A DNA stretch of 64,000 nucleotides from a virus. The translations under genes and the position numbers were made by a program. The notes under the pieces are model-generated. The model did no database searches, was not told the origin of the DNA, and was given only the letters and a program-made list of their open reading frames with translations. This document shows, one piece after another, positions 23,647 through 33,200 of this stretch; within the stretch, counting starts at the first letter, position 1, and the number at the start of each line of letters is the position of its first letter. Location: IMG/VR virus record IMGVR_UViG_3300032242_001644, positions 1 through 64,000 of that record. One strand, given 5' to 3'.

Positions 23647-25238
23647 TAAAATCCAGAACTAAAGAACGGCATTGGAAGTTGTTCTTCCGTTAATCTTTCA
23701 GACATTTTGTCATAGATTTGTGGATCCCAATCTGCTAGTACATCTGCCATACGTATGCACAATAGCATGGCCATAACTAGGTCGTCGTGCTCGCCTGTTT
23801 TTGCACCAAATCCAACACCATGCGCTACGAATGTTTTTAATTCGGACAACAGGGGTTTAGAGTATATCTGCATTCTACGTGTTTCAATTAGACTCTTGAA
23901 TTTAGAACATGCTGTAATCTTACTGCGATGTGTGGTGTTAAAGCCCTTACGGAATTTACGTATATGGCCCTTGCGTATTGGCTCACTTAGGAATAGCCCA
24001 TTAATCGATTCTTCGCCAAGGTCCTTAATGACTACCAGTGCTGCTTCACCAATTGAGTTGTTTTCAACACTGTAATAGATATTAGACGCACTGCCAGCGC
24101 CACCTTTTTCCACCATCTGATCATTAATGTATTTTGTGATATCGCGTAGATGTCGAACTTGAGATTGGATAGGTGTTAGATTATGTCGCCATTCTGCCAC
24201 CTGTTTCATTGTGGGCATTTCAAATACTTGAATAGCGGCATAGTCACCGCCTGTACCTAGACTAGGATCTAATGCCACAAGGTACGTGCATTTGGGATCA
24301 ATTTCTTTGTACCAACGAGTTTGTCCCATAGTCATAATAGGATCAACACCTTTCATTTCAGATAGGTGTATGGTGTTGATTAGTGTTTCGTCGAAGATTA
24401 AGAATTCACAATCAAACTCACGACGGAAACGTTCTTCACCAATTTTGGCACGCTCAACGTTGGCCCATGCTTCGTCACGGAAAGGATTTTCACTCCAGTG
24501 TGCAAAGAAAGGAAAGAATCCATTTACACCTAGCTCAGTTTCGTTTCCATGTTCGTCAAACTTTCTATTAGCTTCTGTCCAGATTAGAGCAAATTGATCT
24601 TCATCACTGTTTGGTGTCGATGTAATCATACACTTACCACCTGTTGACAGCGTAGGACTTAATGCTGTCCAGAATTCTTTGGCTTTTTCTGGCGGTTGTA
24701 CGAATGCAAACTCATCACAATAAATTAGTGAAAGGGATTTACCACGACCGGTATTTTCTGTTGTGGTAGTTGCTTGAATACGTGCGCCATTATCGTATTC
24801 GATAGTATTTCTGTTATATGAGTAAACACCGGCACGAATAAAGTCCGGCAAATTTTCGTAACCAAAACGGTAACGATTCATAATATCCTGCGCACCTTCA
24901 TATTTGTGAGCAGCGATTAGTACTTGACATTCTGGTATAAACATTGTATACCATAACAGATAACCAGTAGCGCAAGTAGTTTTACCCATCTGGCGCGGTA
25001 ACATGGCAATGCTATCTTTGTGATTATGATACGATTGAATTAATCGTTCTTGATATTCGTACGGCTCAAAGGGGATAGCACCTCGAACCGGGTGTTGAAT
25101 CTTTAGAAACGTTTTACAAAAATATAAAGGCCCATCTACCGGATCCATACACTTTTCAAGATGTTGAATCTCTTCTAAAGTATATTTCTGTTTGGCGTGG
25201 GCCTTTTTAATTAAGACGCCATCGAGGCTTTTACTCAT
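23646..25238 (-). CDS. 17: Terminase large subunit (T4 gp17-like)
   Basis: ATP-driven packaging motor and headful nuclease. ATPase: Walker A-type P-R-Q-M-G-K-T at 81-87 and Walker B L-I-Y-C-D-E-F at 171-177, then the coupling S-T-P-N near 207-210. RNase H-like nuclease: V-A-L-D-P-S at 321-326, E-N-N at 392-394, and H-D-D at 484-486. The length of 530 aa is slightly under T4 gp17 (610). Preceded by gp16 and two unknown genes in the same run. Confidence 0.95.
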   Translation of the reverse strand: MSKSLDGVLIKKAHAKQKYTLEEIQHLEKCMDPVDGPLYFCKTFLKIQHPVRGAIPFEPYEYQERLIQSYHNHKDSIAMLPRQMGKTTCATGYLLWYTMFIPECQVLIAAHKYEGAQDIMNRYRFGYENLPDFIRAGVYSYNRNTIEYDNGARIQATTTTENTGRGKSLSLIYCDEFAFVQPPEKAKEFWTALSPTLSTGGKCMITSTPNSDEDQFALIWTEANRKFDEHGNETELGVNGFFPFFAHWSENPFRDEAWANVERAKIGEERFRREFDCEFLIFDETLINTIHLSEMKGVDPIMTMGQTRWYKEIDPKCTYLVALDPSLGTGGDYAAIQVFEMPTMKQVAEWRHNLTPIQSQVRHLRDITKYINDQMVEKGGAGSASNIYYSVENNSIGEAALVVIKDLGEESINGLFLSEPIRKGHIRKFRKGFNTTHRSKITACSKFKSLIETRRMQIYSKPLLSELKTFVAHGVGFGAKTGEHDDLVMAMLLCIRMADVLADWDPQIYDKMSERLTEEQLPMPFFSSGF

Positions 25239-25253
25239 GTACGTCCTTGAATA

Positions 25254-25907
25254 TTACTTGGTTTTGTATTGCTGATACAGATTAGCCAACCCTTCTCTAA
25301 TTGACTCAACACTCTCCATACCCATTGGATTATCACCTTGCTTGTAACTATGCTTGTGCATGGTCTGCTGACGGCCTAAACCACCTGACAACTTGTTGAC
25401 CATGAAGTCAGTGTCTTGATACTCTGGATCAGGAGTCGTAGATGCATCATATGCACCTTCTTTTTCCATTTCATCTTCTTCAGATTCGTGATCAGTACTT
25501 AGTTCGATGTCATCATTGCCGTCGCCGTCGATATCAATACCTATCTCTTTTTCACCACCAAGGTCAACACCGTCAATATCGTGTGTTGCATCATGATTTG
25601 GTTCATCAGTAACAGCTGGCAACATTTCTGGTTTATCACCCATTGAGCTGATGCTGGCAATGTGCGGTTCAGAAGTCAATGCTGGCATTGCTGGACCTTT
25701 CTGGCTAATCATATCAGGATTAACTTTGGTCATTAATTTTAATAGACTTTCAATGTTGTCCATTCCTTGAGCATTTAAATTAACACTCATTGATGGGTGT
25801 GATGGAGGCATTTGGCCGCCTTCTGTCCATTGACCCATGTCACCACATTCTGCAATAACTGGTTTGTCTAGGTCATAAATTTTCTTGTATAATTCGTTGA
25901 AGTTCAT
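25254..25907 (-). CDS. Conserved acidic protein between gp16 and gp17, 217 aa
   Basis: Begins M-N-F-N-E-L-Y-K-K-I-Y-D-L-D-K-P, followed by a long acidic, Gly/Asp-rich, probably disordered middle (100-160) with I-D-I-D-G-D-G-N-D-D, which looks like a calcium-binding loop. The C-terminal helix has R-E-G-L-A-N-L-Y-Q-Q-Y. An AAGGA ribosome binding site precedes the ATG. Function unknown; packaging or scaffold roles are possible by position. Confidence 0.6.
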   Translation of the reverse strand: MNFNELYKKIYDLDKPVIAECGDMGQWTEGGQMPPSHPSMSVNLNAQGMDNIESLLKLMTKVNPDMISQKGPAMPALTSEPHIASISSMGDKPEMLPAVTDEPNHDATHDIDGVDLGGEKEIGIDIDGDGNDDIELSTDHESEEDEMEKEGAYDASTTPDPEYQDTDFMVNKLSGGLGRQQTMHKHSYKQGDNPMGMESVESIREGLANLYQQYKTK

Positions 25908-25918
25908 AGTACGATTCC

Positions 25919-26506
25919 TTATTCGTTTTCTGGCAGCTTGTTTTGATGCGATCCTACTGGACTAGAAGTTTTACTTCCATAGTCTGGTCCTGCATCCTTT
26001 GCGCCTGCCTTAACGTCCTTCTGACCTAGGTCTTTTTTACGTTGCTTGGATGCTTTGTCTAAATCTTTTAAGAAACTCTTATTGTATGCATCGCCAAAAT
26101 AGTTTTTAAACTTTTCGCCTTTTTCATACGGAGTATCTAATAATGCCTTTGCATTAGTTTTTGCACTTGGATCATAATTAATATCTGCTTCATTAGCACC
26201 ACGAACGCGAATGTGTGCTTCATGCATGCCAAAATCAGCTACTAACATGTTTACAATTTCTGGACTAATAATTGGATAGTCCAGATCTACTTCGTACATG
26301 GTAACAGATGCATTTTTTACTTCTGGAAAATCCATTGGACTTTCTTGTACAGGAGTAGTTTTAGTCTTTTCAAATCTGCAAACACTGTATTTTTCCAATG
26401 CGGCTTTAAATTTAGCTTCAAAGCCCTCAGGAATAGGACATGCGATTTTAATTTTAAAAGGGTAAACCTTTTTGCTTTCGGTGAGATATTCTTTTAGGGT
26501 TTTCAT
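25919..26506 (-). CDS. Conserved protein near terminase, 195 aa
   Basis: Begins M-K-T-L-K-E-Y-L-T-E-S-K-K, then an alpha/beta domain with A-A-L-E-K-Y near 35-40 and Y-E-V-D-L-D-Y-P near 71-78, and a basic, disordered tail from 150. The start resembles short N-terminal leaders on several T4-like virion or core proteins. The late octamer AATAAATA ends 5 nt before the ATG. Function unknown. Confidence 0.6.
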   Translation of the reverse strand: MKTLKEYLTESKKVYPFKIKIACPIPEGFEAKFKAALEKYSVCRFEKTKTTPVQESPMDFPEVKNASVTMYEVDLDYPIISPEIVNMLVADFGMHEAHIRVRGANEADINYDPSAKTNAKALLDTPYEKGEKFKNYFGDAYNKSFLKDLDKASKQRKKDLGQKDVKAGAKDAGPDYGSKTSSPVGSHQNKLPENE

Positions 26507-26511
26507 AGTTG

Positions 26512-26519
26512 TATTTATT
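26512..26519 (-). promoter_or_regulatory. Late-like octamer AATAAATA
   Basis: Ends 5 nt before the ATG at 26506 and overlaps the end of gp16. Confidence 0.45.
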
Positions 26520-26994
26520 ATTTTCCGCCCAGTTTTTTCATTAATTCGTTACGGTCAATGTGTACAAAGCCCGCACCATTAATGATGTTTTCCCCGGCGC
26601 TTTCCGGAGTATCACGGTCAATCTTAAGTTTCTTTAACTGTAGATCAACAACTTTTAACTTTTTATCAAACTTGGCTGCTTTGGCGTCAATAGCATTTTT
26701 CAGCATGCCGCCTGCTACTTCGAATATACGCCCACTATAGCGCACTTCTACATTCATGCCTAGATCCATTAGGTCATCATAGGCTGCTTCTGCCTTGTCT
26801 GCTAGTCTATCTAGTTCCTGATCGCCCATCATTTCGAGGCCATCTAAACTGGGTAAACTTTTGGATATTCTATCAACTTCCTGAAAACTCTGTTCTAAAC
26901 TACGTACATCTTCTTTGCTGTCAACAGGAACTGCTTCTACTTTAGTTGGAGTAGAATCGTCAAGATTGAATAATGTTTCTAGTTTCTTTGTCAT
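26518..26994 (-). CDS. 16: Terminase small subunit (T4 gp16-like)
   Basis: 158-aa helical protein. In T4, gp16 forms rings that recognise DNA and stimulate gp17. The core D-L-G-M-N-V-E-V-R-Y-S-G-R-I-F-E near 77-92 and the long basic helix that follows match gp16 proteins of marine T4-like phages. The length equals T4 gp16 (164). It lies between gp4 and the gp17 group, as expected for a packaging module. Confidence 0.75.
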   Translation of the reverse strand: MTKKLETLFNLDDSTPTKVEAVPVDSKEDVRSLEQSFQEVDRISKSLPSLDGLEMMGDQELDRLADKAEAAYDDLMDLGMNVEVRYSGRIFEVAGGMLKNAIDAKAAKFDKKLKVVDLQLKKLKIDRDTPESAGENIINGAGFVHIDRNELMKKLGGK

Positions 26995-27005
26995 AAAACT
27001 ACTTA

Positions 27006-27443
27006 TCAGCGTTTGGCACCTTGGTGAAAAATATCATTCTCATTTACGACCCTGAAGACGAGCCCTTGCTGTTTGCACCAAGCGGTTGCTGCTTCCCATT
27101 TGGCAAGATTCTTGATATATTGCTCTTGGTTGTACTTACTCTTACCAACTTGCTCTCTAAAGGTTTGACTAGCGGGTTTAACTTCGATAACTTCTGCATG
27201 TTTTTTTCCATTTTTATCTGCATACACCATGAAGAAGTCCGGAACGTAGATTGTATATCTACCAGTTAACGGATCCTGATAGGGTATTTGTATGCTTTCG
27301 CTTGCCCAATTTAATACACCGGGATTTTCATCAAGCATACGCATAAACACAAACTCCCAGGAACTGCGTGCCAAGGGAGTTTTCTTTCCTACATATTTGT
27401 CGGGATTCTTCATATCGAAGCGTCCCTGGGCGAATTTAGCCAT
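27006..27443 (-). CDS. 4: Head completion nuclease-like protein (T4 gp4/gp50-like)
   Basis: 145 aa. The T4 gp4 pattern is preserved: N-P-D-K-Y-V-G near 13-19, then R-S-S-W-E near 26-30, V-L-N-W-A-S-E-S near 39-46, a D-F residue pair near 68-69 and E-V-I-E-V-K-P near 82-88. The arrangement E...D...E-x-K is the TnsA-like endonuclease site. In T4, gp4 acts on packaged DNA ends before tail joining. The start overlaps the upstream gene by one base. Confidence 0.85.
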   Translation of the reverse strand: MAKFAQGRFDMKNPDKYVGKKTPLARSSWEFVFMRMLDENPGVLNWASESIQIPYQDPLTGRYTIYVPDFFMVYADKNGKKHAEVIEVKPASQTFREQVGKSKYNQEQYIKNLAKWEAATAWCKQQGLVFRVVNENDIFHQGAKR

Positions 27444-27820
27444 TACTGTACAATATTTCTTGTTTGGTTATATTTGTCAACACTGGCAATTTTAAATCCT
27501 AATGTAGACGAGTTGGACCTGTTGTTATTTAATATTTCTCCAACTAGTGCAGATAATTGTATACCTTCAAAATTCTTCAATGTATCTAATAATTTAAAGA
27601 CTGGCATTGAATCAATCTTTGCCTGTTTTAACAAAACCATTCCCGTGGTCTGTGCGGCCTGATCCCCAAACCCCTTACTGGTAAAAAATCCAATAACTGC
27701 ATCGACATCGGCGCCTGCAAACACCAGCGGTACTTGACCGTATTGATCAAAATATAATTTTGTACCAGCGGCACTATCATTAGGAGTTGCCCAAGGTAAA
27801 TTAGTTTTAGTTGTGCTCAT
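27443..27820 (-). CDS. Putative tail/baseplate protein, 125 aa
   Basis: Starts at ATG 27820 in ATGA overlap with the gp54-like stop; an ATG three codons earlier is also possible. It is a helical protein with A-V-I-G-F-F-T-S-K-G-F near 37-47 and no enzymatic motif. Located between the tail-tube initiator and gp4, it is probably a small structural or assembly protein. I do not recognise the family. Confidence 0.5.
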   Translation of the reverse strand: MSTTKTNLPWATPNDSAAGTKLYFDQYGQVPLVFAGADVDAVIGFFTSKGFGDQAAQTTGMVLLKQAKIDSMPVFKLLDTLKNFEGIQLSALVGEILNNNRSNSSTLGFKIASVDKYNQTRNIVQ

Positions 27821-28989
27821 CCGTACCATCCTACATTAGTTACTCCATCCGGAATTACTCGTTGTATAATGTCACCGTTGGGGCCAATAGATGGTATCAT
27901 TGTATATCCGGGAGTACTTGGTTCAGTTACTGCTTTGGCAGTAGCAGTGGTTGTATCTTGATTATCGTTTGTATTCTGGCTCTTAGGAAATACTGAGCCA
28001 ACTAGTCCGCCAACAATGCCAACTGCCCCGGCAATGCCAACGGGACTAGTTAAAATATTAATTGCTTCATTCTTAAGACCAGCACTGGTAAGATTTCTAA
28101 GATTAGTCATGGTGTTGACCGCAGTGACCGCAGTTGACAAGAATCCCAATGGACTGTTAAATGCTGTTCCGTCGGCAACACTACCAAACACTGATTCTAA
28201 TCCAGACAACACACCACCTTGACCAGTTAGTGTTGCAGTGCCGCCACCTGCCATACTTAATGGGCTTGGTAAGTTGTCATAATGTAATGTTGCAAATCCT
28301 TTAGGTGTTCCTTTCTTAACCGCGCCGCCGGAATAGATAACACTTTCGTAGGCAATGGTCATGGTATTTTCCATTGGTGTTTGTGAATCCGATTGACTAA
28401 CCTGGCCGTGTTGCCAGGCAGTGATCATTGGGTTAACTAGTGTGTAGCCAAGGAATCTACGCTGACTCATTGTATAGATGCTGATGCTTTTAAAGAATGG
28501 TACACTGACATCATTATCAAAACCGTTTCTATACATGTTTCCTAGATAAGGATTTGGAGAATAGGCATTTAGTGGGACATTACGATCTCTGTAATAATAG
28601 CCGTAGTACAGTGCCCACATGGCATTGGTTACACCTTCGGAATCATCATGCAAGGTAAGATTAATTGGGTCGTAGCTGATCATTTTCTGCACAACTTTTT
28701 TACGGTTATACTGATTTTTAGTAACAGTTTCAATTGTGAATTTAGGAAGGTCCGCAGTCTTGATCAACATTTCTGTTTCGCCAATGTGCTTGCCCTTGAA
28801 AGTTGGGCTTTGCATGGCCATGGGATCAATTTCAAATACCACATGGTAGGAGAATTTAGTGCGGGGAGCCAGTCTATAGTTACCATCGAGATACAGTCGT
28901 TCAGCATGACGCCAATCACCTAGTTGACCTTTGGGATTAGTGATGCCTTGTGCTACGCCGGTTAAAAATTTTGTAAATGGTGAGGCCAT
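27817..28989 (-). CDS. 54: Baseplate tail-tube initiator (gp54/gp48 type)
   Basis: 390 aa. The tube-like domain has Y-R-L-A-P-R-T-K-F-S-Y-H-V-V-F near 38-52, then a T-A-D-L-P-K-F segment and N-Q-Y-N-R-K-K-V near 90-97. F-F-K-S-I-S-I-Y-T-M and Y-T-L-V-N-P-M-I-T-A-W follow. This is the pattern of T4-like baseplate-tube junction proteins that nucleate gp19. gp54 versus gp48 cannot be settled from sequence alone. The C-terminal third is Gly/Ala-rich and partly hydrophobic. It has a late octamer, a GGAG ribosome binding site and sits right after gp19. Confidence 0.8.
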   Translation of the reverse strand: MASPFTKFLTGVAQGITNPKGQLGDWRHAERLYLDGNYRLAPRTKFSYHVVFEIDPMAMQSPTFKGKHIGETEMLIKTADLPKFTIETVTKNQYNRKKVVQKMISYDPINLTLHDDSEGVTNAMWALYYGYYYRDRNVPLNAYSPNPYLGNMYRNGFDNDVSVPFFKSISIYTMSQRRFLGYTLVNPMITAWQHGQVSQSDSQTPMENTMTIAYESVIYSGGAVKKGTPKGFATLHYDNLPSPLSMAGGGTATLTGQGGVLSGLESVFGSVADGTAFNSPLGFLSTAVTAVNTMTNLRNLTSAGLKNEAINILTSPVGIAGAVGIVGGLVGSVFPKSQNTNDNQDTTTATAKAVTEPSTPGYTMIPSIGPNGDIIQRVIPDGVTNVGWYG

Positions 28990-29007
28990 TGATGTCTCCG
29001 ATACAAT

Positions 29008-29015
29008 TATTTATT
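29008..29015 (-). promoter_or_regulatory. Late-like octamer AATAAATA of gp54
   Basis: Lies 18 nt before the ATG at 28989, just after the terminator of gp19, so gp54 has its own transcript. Confidence 0.5.
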
Positions 29016-29045
29016 CATAAAAAAACCCGAGTAAAAACTCGGGTT
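29016..29045 (-). terminator. Rho-independent terminator after gp19
   Basis: 9-bp stem AACCCGAGT (29024-29032) with ACTCGGGTT (29037-29045), 4-nt A loop, followed on the minus strand by a run of T. Confidence 0.85.
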
Positions 29046-29066
29046 CTTGCCAGAACATAAACGTTA

Positions 29067-29708
29067 TTAAATGTTACCGCCACCTGTAGTAGCTGTACCA
29101 AGTGTTCTTGCGCCGATTGTACGACCAATACCGTCAACAACACCACCTTTATATTGGATAGCGTTATCGTAGCGCAGTGTCAATGCAACTGTTGCTTCTT
29201 CGTTAGTTGCATAGTTTAGATCACCGTAGTCAGCGGCTTGAACAAAACAGCCATACATTTCAATTGTTTCTAAAATGTTTGGAGTCTGAGCACCGTTTCC
29301 GCCGTCCATCACTTCAATTTTAGTTGTAAACTTGTAATCTTGTCCAGATGCTGCACCAGCTTGCTCATAGAAGTCTAATTGCTTCTGTAGTTGCTCACCG
29401 ACTAGACGTTGAACGTTGCCTGAAGCATCATCACGTAGAGTAAGTGTCATTGCTTCCCATGTGTGCTTACCAGCCAAATAAACCTTGCTGTTGTAAACGT
29501 CTAGGGTGATTTCTTCAAACGCAACCTTAGGACGAGTTGCATCCTTAACCTGTTTTGTTAATTCTGTAGTAACTGTGCCATTGGCACCGAAACCTTGTAG
29601 AAGTACACGGAATCTGTACTTTAGTTTTGGCATTAACAAGCCTTGCGAGCTTGAGCTTGCGTCACTTGCTAATGGTACTGTAAATCTTGATAGTGTTGAA
29701 ATTGCCAT
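29067..29708 (-). CDS. 19: Tail tube protein (T4 gp19-like)
   Basis: 213 aa. Polymerises into the inner tube of the contractile tail. Typical gp19 features: F-R-V-L-L-Q-G-F-G near 32-40, R-P-K-V-A-F-E-E near 59-66, W-E-A-M-T-L-T-L-R-D near 84-93, and Y-G-C-F-V-Q-A-A-D-Y near 149-158. It lies between gp18 and gp54, as in T4-like phages. Own late-like octamer, GGAG ribosome binding site, and terminator behind. Confidence 0.9.
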   Translation of the reverse strand: MAISTLSRFTVPLASDASSSSQGLLMPKLKYRFRVLLQGFGANGTVTTELTKQVKDATRPKVAFEEITLDVYNSKVYLAGKHTWEAMTLTLRDDASGNVQRLVGEQLQKQLDFYEQAGAASGQDYKFTTKIEVMDGGNGAQTPNILETIEMYGCFVQAADYGDLNYATNEEATVALTLRYDNAIQYKGGVVDGIGRTIGARTLGTATTGGGNI

Positions 29709-29729
29709 ATTATTATGCTCCGGATATTG

Positions 29730-29737
29730 TATTTACC
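29730..29737 (-). promoter_or_regulatory. Late-like octamer GGTAAATA of gp19
   Basis: Near-consensus octamer 21 nt before the ATG at 29708, with CCGGAGC between. Confidence 0.4.
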
Positions 29738-29772
29738 ATTTAGGTAAAGTGAGGAATTACCCCCACTTTAAC

Positions 29773-32700
29773 TTATCCCTTTAGCTCTCCTGTATTCAAT
29801 AGACGTAATGGAATGTAGATGAATTCGATTGCTTTTACTGGCTCAATCGCAATGTCAAGATACAATTCATTTCTGTCAATTCTAGTTTTTGTGTTGTTAG
29901 TTTCATCACAAACTACAGCAAAGTCATAGATAGCACGTAGACCGACTAATTCAAGCAATAGTGATTCTGCTGCTTGTTTAATTTCGTCACGTGTAATCTT
30001 ATCGTTAGGTTCAAATACATACGGCTTAGCTAGTTTGTTCAACTGGCTACGTAGATATACAACCAAACGTGCTACATTGATACGATCTAAAGCACTTGCG
30101 TTTTTAGCACGAGTCTTCTGACCATAGTTAACTAGGCCAACACCGTTGAAGAATGTAATTGGGTTAACTTTAATATCATACAATGTATTACGTTGACCTT
30201 CGTTCAAGCTAACTTGTTGGAACTCACCGCTGGCTGCGTCGATATAACCAACTGCTGTTGCGTTGGTAATACCACCACGACGTGTTCCTGCTGGAGCAAA
30301 CCATGGATAGCTAACTTGGTCACTTAGCGTGATAGTTTTTAGCATCATGTGGCTAGCTGGAACAACAATATAGTTGCCGTAGTTGTCAGTTGTGTAACCG
30401 TTTGGATAAAATGCTGCGGTGTACTCGTCGTATGTAACGATACCCTTGTCATTGTTATCCAATGCACCTGCTGCGTTTCCGCCCCAGTTGGTTAGTGTTG
30501 TAGCATCTGCTTTTAAACGTAATGGTGTATCAGCAACTACAAAAGATGTCAACTTACGATCAATGTTCAAGTTAACTAGGTTGCTCATTAGCTCTGGATA
30601 ACCAGGGCAAGCAATCAAGTTGAACACACGTAGTTCTGTTTCACGGATATCGCTAGTAGTATCAACAGTGGCTTTCAATGCAGATACAACTGCCTTACGC
30701 TGTGCTAAACGACCAAATGTACCTGAGCCATCTTCGTTAGTACCGCTTTCACTAACCCAACGATCAGTCAGGTAAGCAGCTTGGCTTTCGTTGTTGAAGC
30801 GAACGTTATCAGCTGTACGGTCAACGTGACCACGTGCAAAACGTTTTACATTGAAACCGCTACGACGTAGGTTCCATAGCAACATACCTGCAGGGTATAG
30901 TGCTGGATCTGGTGCATCTGTATCTAAGAAATCACTAATTAGTAGATCCTTAATTGTTGATGCATGTACACTCTGACCGTTAGTATCCCAACGTGCATCG
31001 GCAAACAATACACCTTCTTCAGTTGTTTGGTCTGACTTGTCAAGTAAAACATATTTCTGTAGGTCACCGCTGTAACGATAGATAGTTGGATAGTTTTCTA
31101 GATCAGCTGTGCTAATCCATATGTCACCATCAACTAGCATAGTACCGTCACTTTGTGTAGTTGGCTTGCTGGCTGCAACTTGTGGACCTGCTGGGTCTGT
31201 GGAAGGGAATATGTTTTTATAACCTTTCCATGTTGTACCATTGTGAACCATAATGTCCACTTCTTCGATCATACTTGAATACCATAGTTGACCGTCTAGT
31301 GCTTCTTCTAATGGTGCGCTTGCTGCTGCAACATAGTCAGAACCTAGTGGCTTCCAATTACTTGCGATGAAATCATCACCTTCAGCAGCATATGCACCTG
31401 CAGGAGCCATGTATAAATTAGCTGTTGCAGTTAATGCATTTGATCCGTCAAATCCAATAAATCCAATGTCTAAAAACACATCGTCGGTATCAGCAATACG
31501 AATTTCACCACCTAAGATGTGCTTAATTTCAATTCGTCCGCCAACAACGTTTGCAGTGACATTGACTAAATTAGAATTTGTAAATGCTGTTGCAATAGTG
31601 TTTGCATCACGAGCATCGCCAAAGAATTCGCCAAATGTAACAGTTACTGGGCTTGACAATGCTGCTTGGCCTTTTAAACTTTCTCTAATAGTCACTTGAA
31701 GTCCGGCACCATGTGCTGACAATGTGCCTGTACCAATTATACCGGAAGTAACGGTAGTTGCTGCACCGGCATTAACACGCTTGAATAATTTAAATGATGC
31801 TGTTTGTGGAGTAGTATCATATCCTGTATCTTCTGTATAGTTGTACTGTGCAAATACAGTATTTGTAGGGATAGATAATCCACCAATTTTGTCTAATTCA
31901 AAGATAGCAGCTTGTGGGCTGGCCAATAATGGAGCTGATTGCTCAACCCATGCTAGTGTAGTACCATTCCAACGCTTGACTCTCCAACGTGCGCCTAGAT
32001 TAGGTTCAGTTGTTTTAATCCATACGCTACCTGTAGGACGGTTGTCGCTCGCTGCCTTGAATGGAGGAACACTAGTATGTGGAGACATTTGTAATACTGG
32101 GCACTTGTATGTGCCAGCTGTCATACCAATAGTTGCTAGTAGATTAGTTGGACTACCATCTGCTAATGTAATTGTACCATTATGTGCTTCGCCAGTTGTA
32201 AACAACTGTAGACGACCGTTAACACCTAATGCAGTAACACCCGTAATAGCTAGTGAGTTAATTTTGTTAACTAAACTTTGTAGTGTTGTACCTGGATTAC
32301 TTACCAGTGTACCGTTAATTGTACATGTTGCATCGTTAGCAACTGTTGCATTTGCAGTTCCTACGATTGTAGGGAATGCATTTGTCCACTCGTTGTCACC
32401 AACTAGAACCCACTTGTTGCTGATCACACCAGTGGATGGGTTTACAATACGCTTGTTATAGAATATTTTTGGTGTTGATGTATATGTAACAACTGCATAA
32501 TCGCCGGACATGCCAACGCTGGTCTTTGGAGCCCAACCGTAGTCTTGTGTATTTTCTAGCTTGTCAGCGTCGTCAACTGTTAATACAATTGGTTTTTCGT
32601 TCATAAACGACTGACCGCCATCAACTTTTGCGGCTCCATTCCACTCAAAAATACCATAAGTAGAATTAGTAGTGTCTAACCACCATTGTCCGTTTAATGG

Positions 32701-33087
32701 ATTTGATCCAGGTGCAGCAGATTTTGCTGCAAGGTCGTTTAAGTTTACGTTAGCACGTACAACCCATGCTGAATTTGTAACACCCATCAAGCTGTAGGCA
32801 GCTTGAAGTCCGTATTCGTTTTGTTCTCCGCCGTGTACTGGGCTTCCGCTTGCTGTACGAGAAAAAGTTGGAACACCAAAAAGATCTACTAGGTCTCGTT
32901 GGCTTGTAACTTTATATGCTTTACCAGCGTTGGCTTTTAATGTGCCCTGAGCAGTACCGGTACCGCTGGCGTTTGTTTTGTCTTGCGCTGTGGCCACTAT
33001 AATCAACGGAGTTGTTCCAGCTTCTGCTGGTGTATAAAAACTCTCGTCGACTACTGTAACTTGTACGCCTGGTGATGATAGTGCCAT
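29773..33087 (-). CDS. 18: Tail sheath protein (T4 gp18-like), enlarged
   Basis: 1104 aa against 659 in T4. The N-terminus S-S-P-G-V-Q-V-T-V-V-D-E and the C-terminal core (L-N-K-L-A-K-P-Y-V-F-E-P-N-D to R-N-E-L-Y-L-D-I-A-I-E-P) are conserved sheath parts that form the contracting helix. About 450 extra residues lie in the middle (roughly 130-640), in beta-rich segments with G-Q-W-W-L-D-T and G-S-V-W-I-K-T motifs that resemble carbohydrate-facing decoration domains. It has an AGGAG ribosome binding site and a late-like octamer upstream. Confidence 0.92.
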   Translation of the reverse strand: MALSSPGVQVTVVDESFYTPAEAGTTPLIIVATAQDKTNASGTGTAQGTLKANAGKAYKVTSQRDLVDLFGVPTFSRTASGSPVHGGEQNEYGLQAAYSLMGVTNSAWVVRANVNLNDLAAKSAAPGSNPLNGQWWLDTTNSTYGIFEWNGAAKVDGGQSFMNEKPIVLTVDDADKLENTQDYGWAPKTSVGMSGDYAVVTYTSTPKIFYNKRIVNPSTGVISNKWVLVGDNEWTNAFPTIVGTANATVANDATCTINGTLVSNPGTTLQSLVNKINSLAITGVTALGVNGRLQLFTTGEAHNGTITLADGSPTNLLATIGMTAGTYKCPVLQMSPHTSVPPFKAASDNRPTGSVWIKTTEPNLGARWRVKRWNGTTLAWVEQSAPLLASPQAAIFELDKIGGLSIPTNTVFAQYNYTEDTGYDTTPQTASFKLFKRVNAGAATTVTSGIIGTGTLSAHGAGLQVTIRESLKGQAALSSPVTVTFGEFFGDARDANTIATAFTNSNLVNVTANVVGGRIEIKHILGGEIRIADTDDVFLDIGFIGFDGSNALTATANLYMAPAGAYAAEGDDFIASNWKPLGSDYVAAASAPLEEALDGQLWYSSMIEEVDIMVHNGTTWKGYKNIFPSTDPAGPQVAASKPTTQSDGTMLVDGDIWISTADLENYPTIYRYSGDLQKYVLLDKSDQTTEEGVLFADARWDTNGQSVHASTIKDLLISDFLDTDAPDPALYPAGMLLWNLRRSGFNVKRFARGHVDRTADNVRFNNESQAAYLTDRWVSESGTNEDGSGTFGRLAQRKAVVSALKATVDTTSDIRETELRVFNLIACPGYPELMSNLVNLNIDRKLTSFVVADTPLRLKADATTLTNWGGNAAGALDNNDKGIVTYDEYTAAFYPNGYTTDNYGNYIVVPASHMMLKTITLSDQVSYPWFAPAGTRRGGITNATAVGYIDAASGEFQQVSLNEGQRNTLYDIKVNPITFFNGVGLVNYGQKTRAKNASALDRINVARLVVYLRSQLNKLAKPYVFEPNDKITRDEIKQAAESLLLELVGLRAIYDFAVVCDETNNTKTRIDRNELYLDIAIEPVKAIEFIYIPLRLLNTGELKG

Positions 33088-33123
33088 TCGTGTATTCTCC
33101 TAATGGTTTGAATCTTGTATAGA

Positions 33124-33131
33124 TATTTAGT
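33124..33131 (-). promoter_or_regulatory. Late-like octamer ACTAAATA of gp18
   Basis: About 36 nt before the ATG at 33087, with AGGAG between. The same variant precedes the 598-aa fibre gene. Confidence 0.4.
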
Positions 33132-33188
33132 ACCATTTGGCAAAAACACCCCGCAAAGGAAGCCTAAAAAGGGGCGCAAAAGGTCAGC

Positions 33189-33196
33189 TATAAATA
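33189..33196 (+). promoter_or_regulatory. Late-like octamer TATAAATA
   Basis: Full consensus, ending 4 nt before the ATG at 33201. Confidence 0.5.
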
Positions 33197-33200
33197 CATT

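Noticed and set aside
31841-32461. 206-codon open frame on the plus strand inside gp18
   Set aside because: It lies wholly antisense to a well-supported sheath gene, and its residues look like the complement of beta-strand codons (long Val/Leu/Pro runs), with no ribosome binding site.
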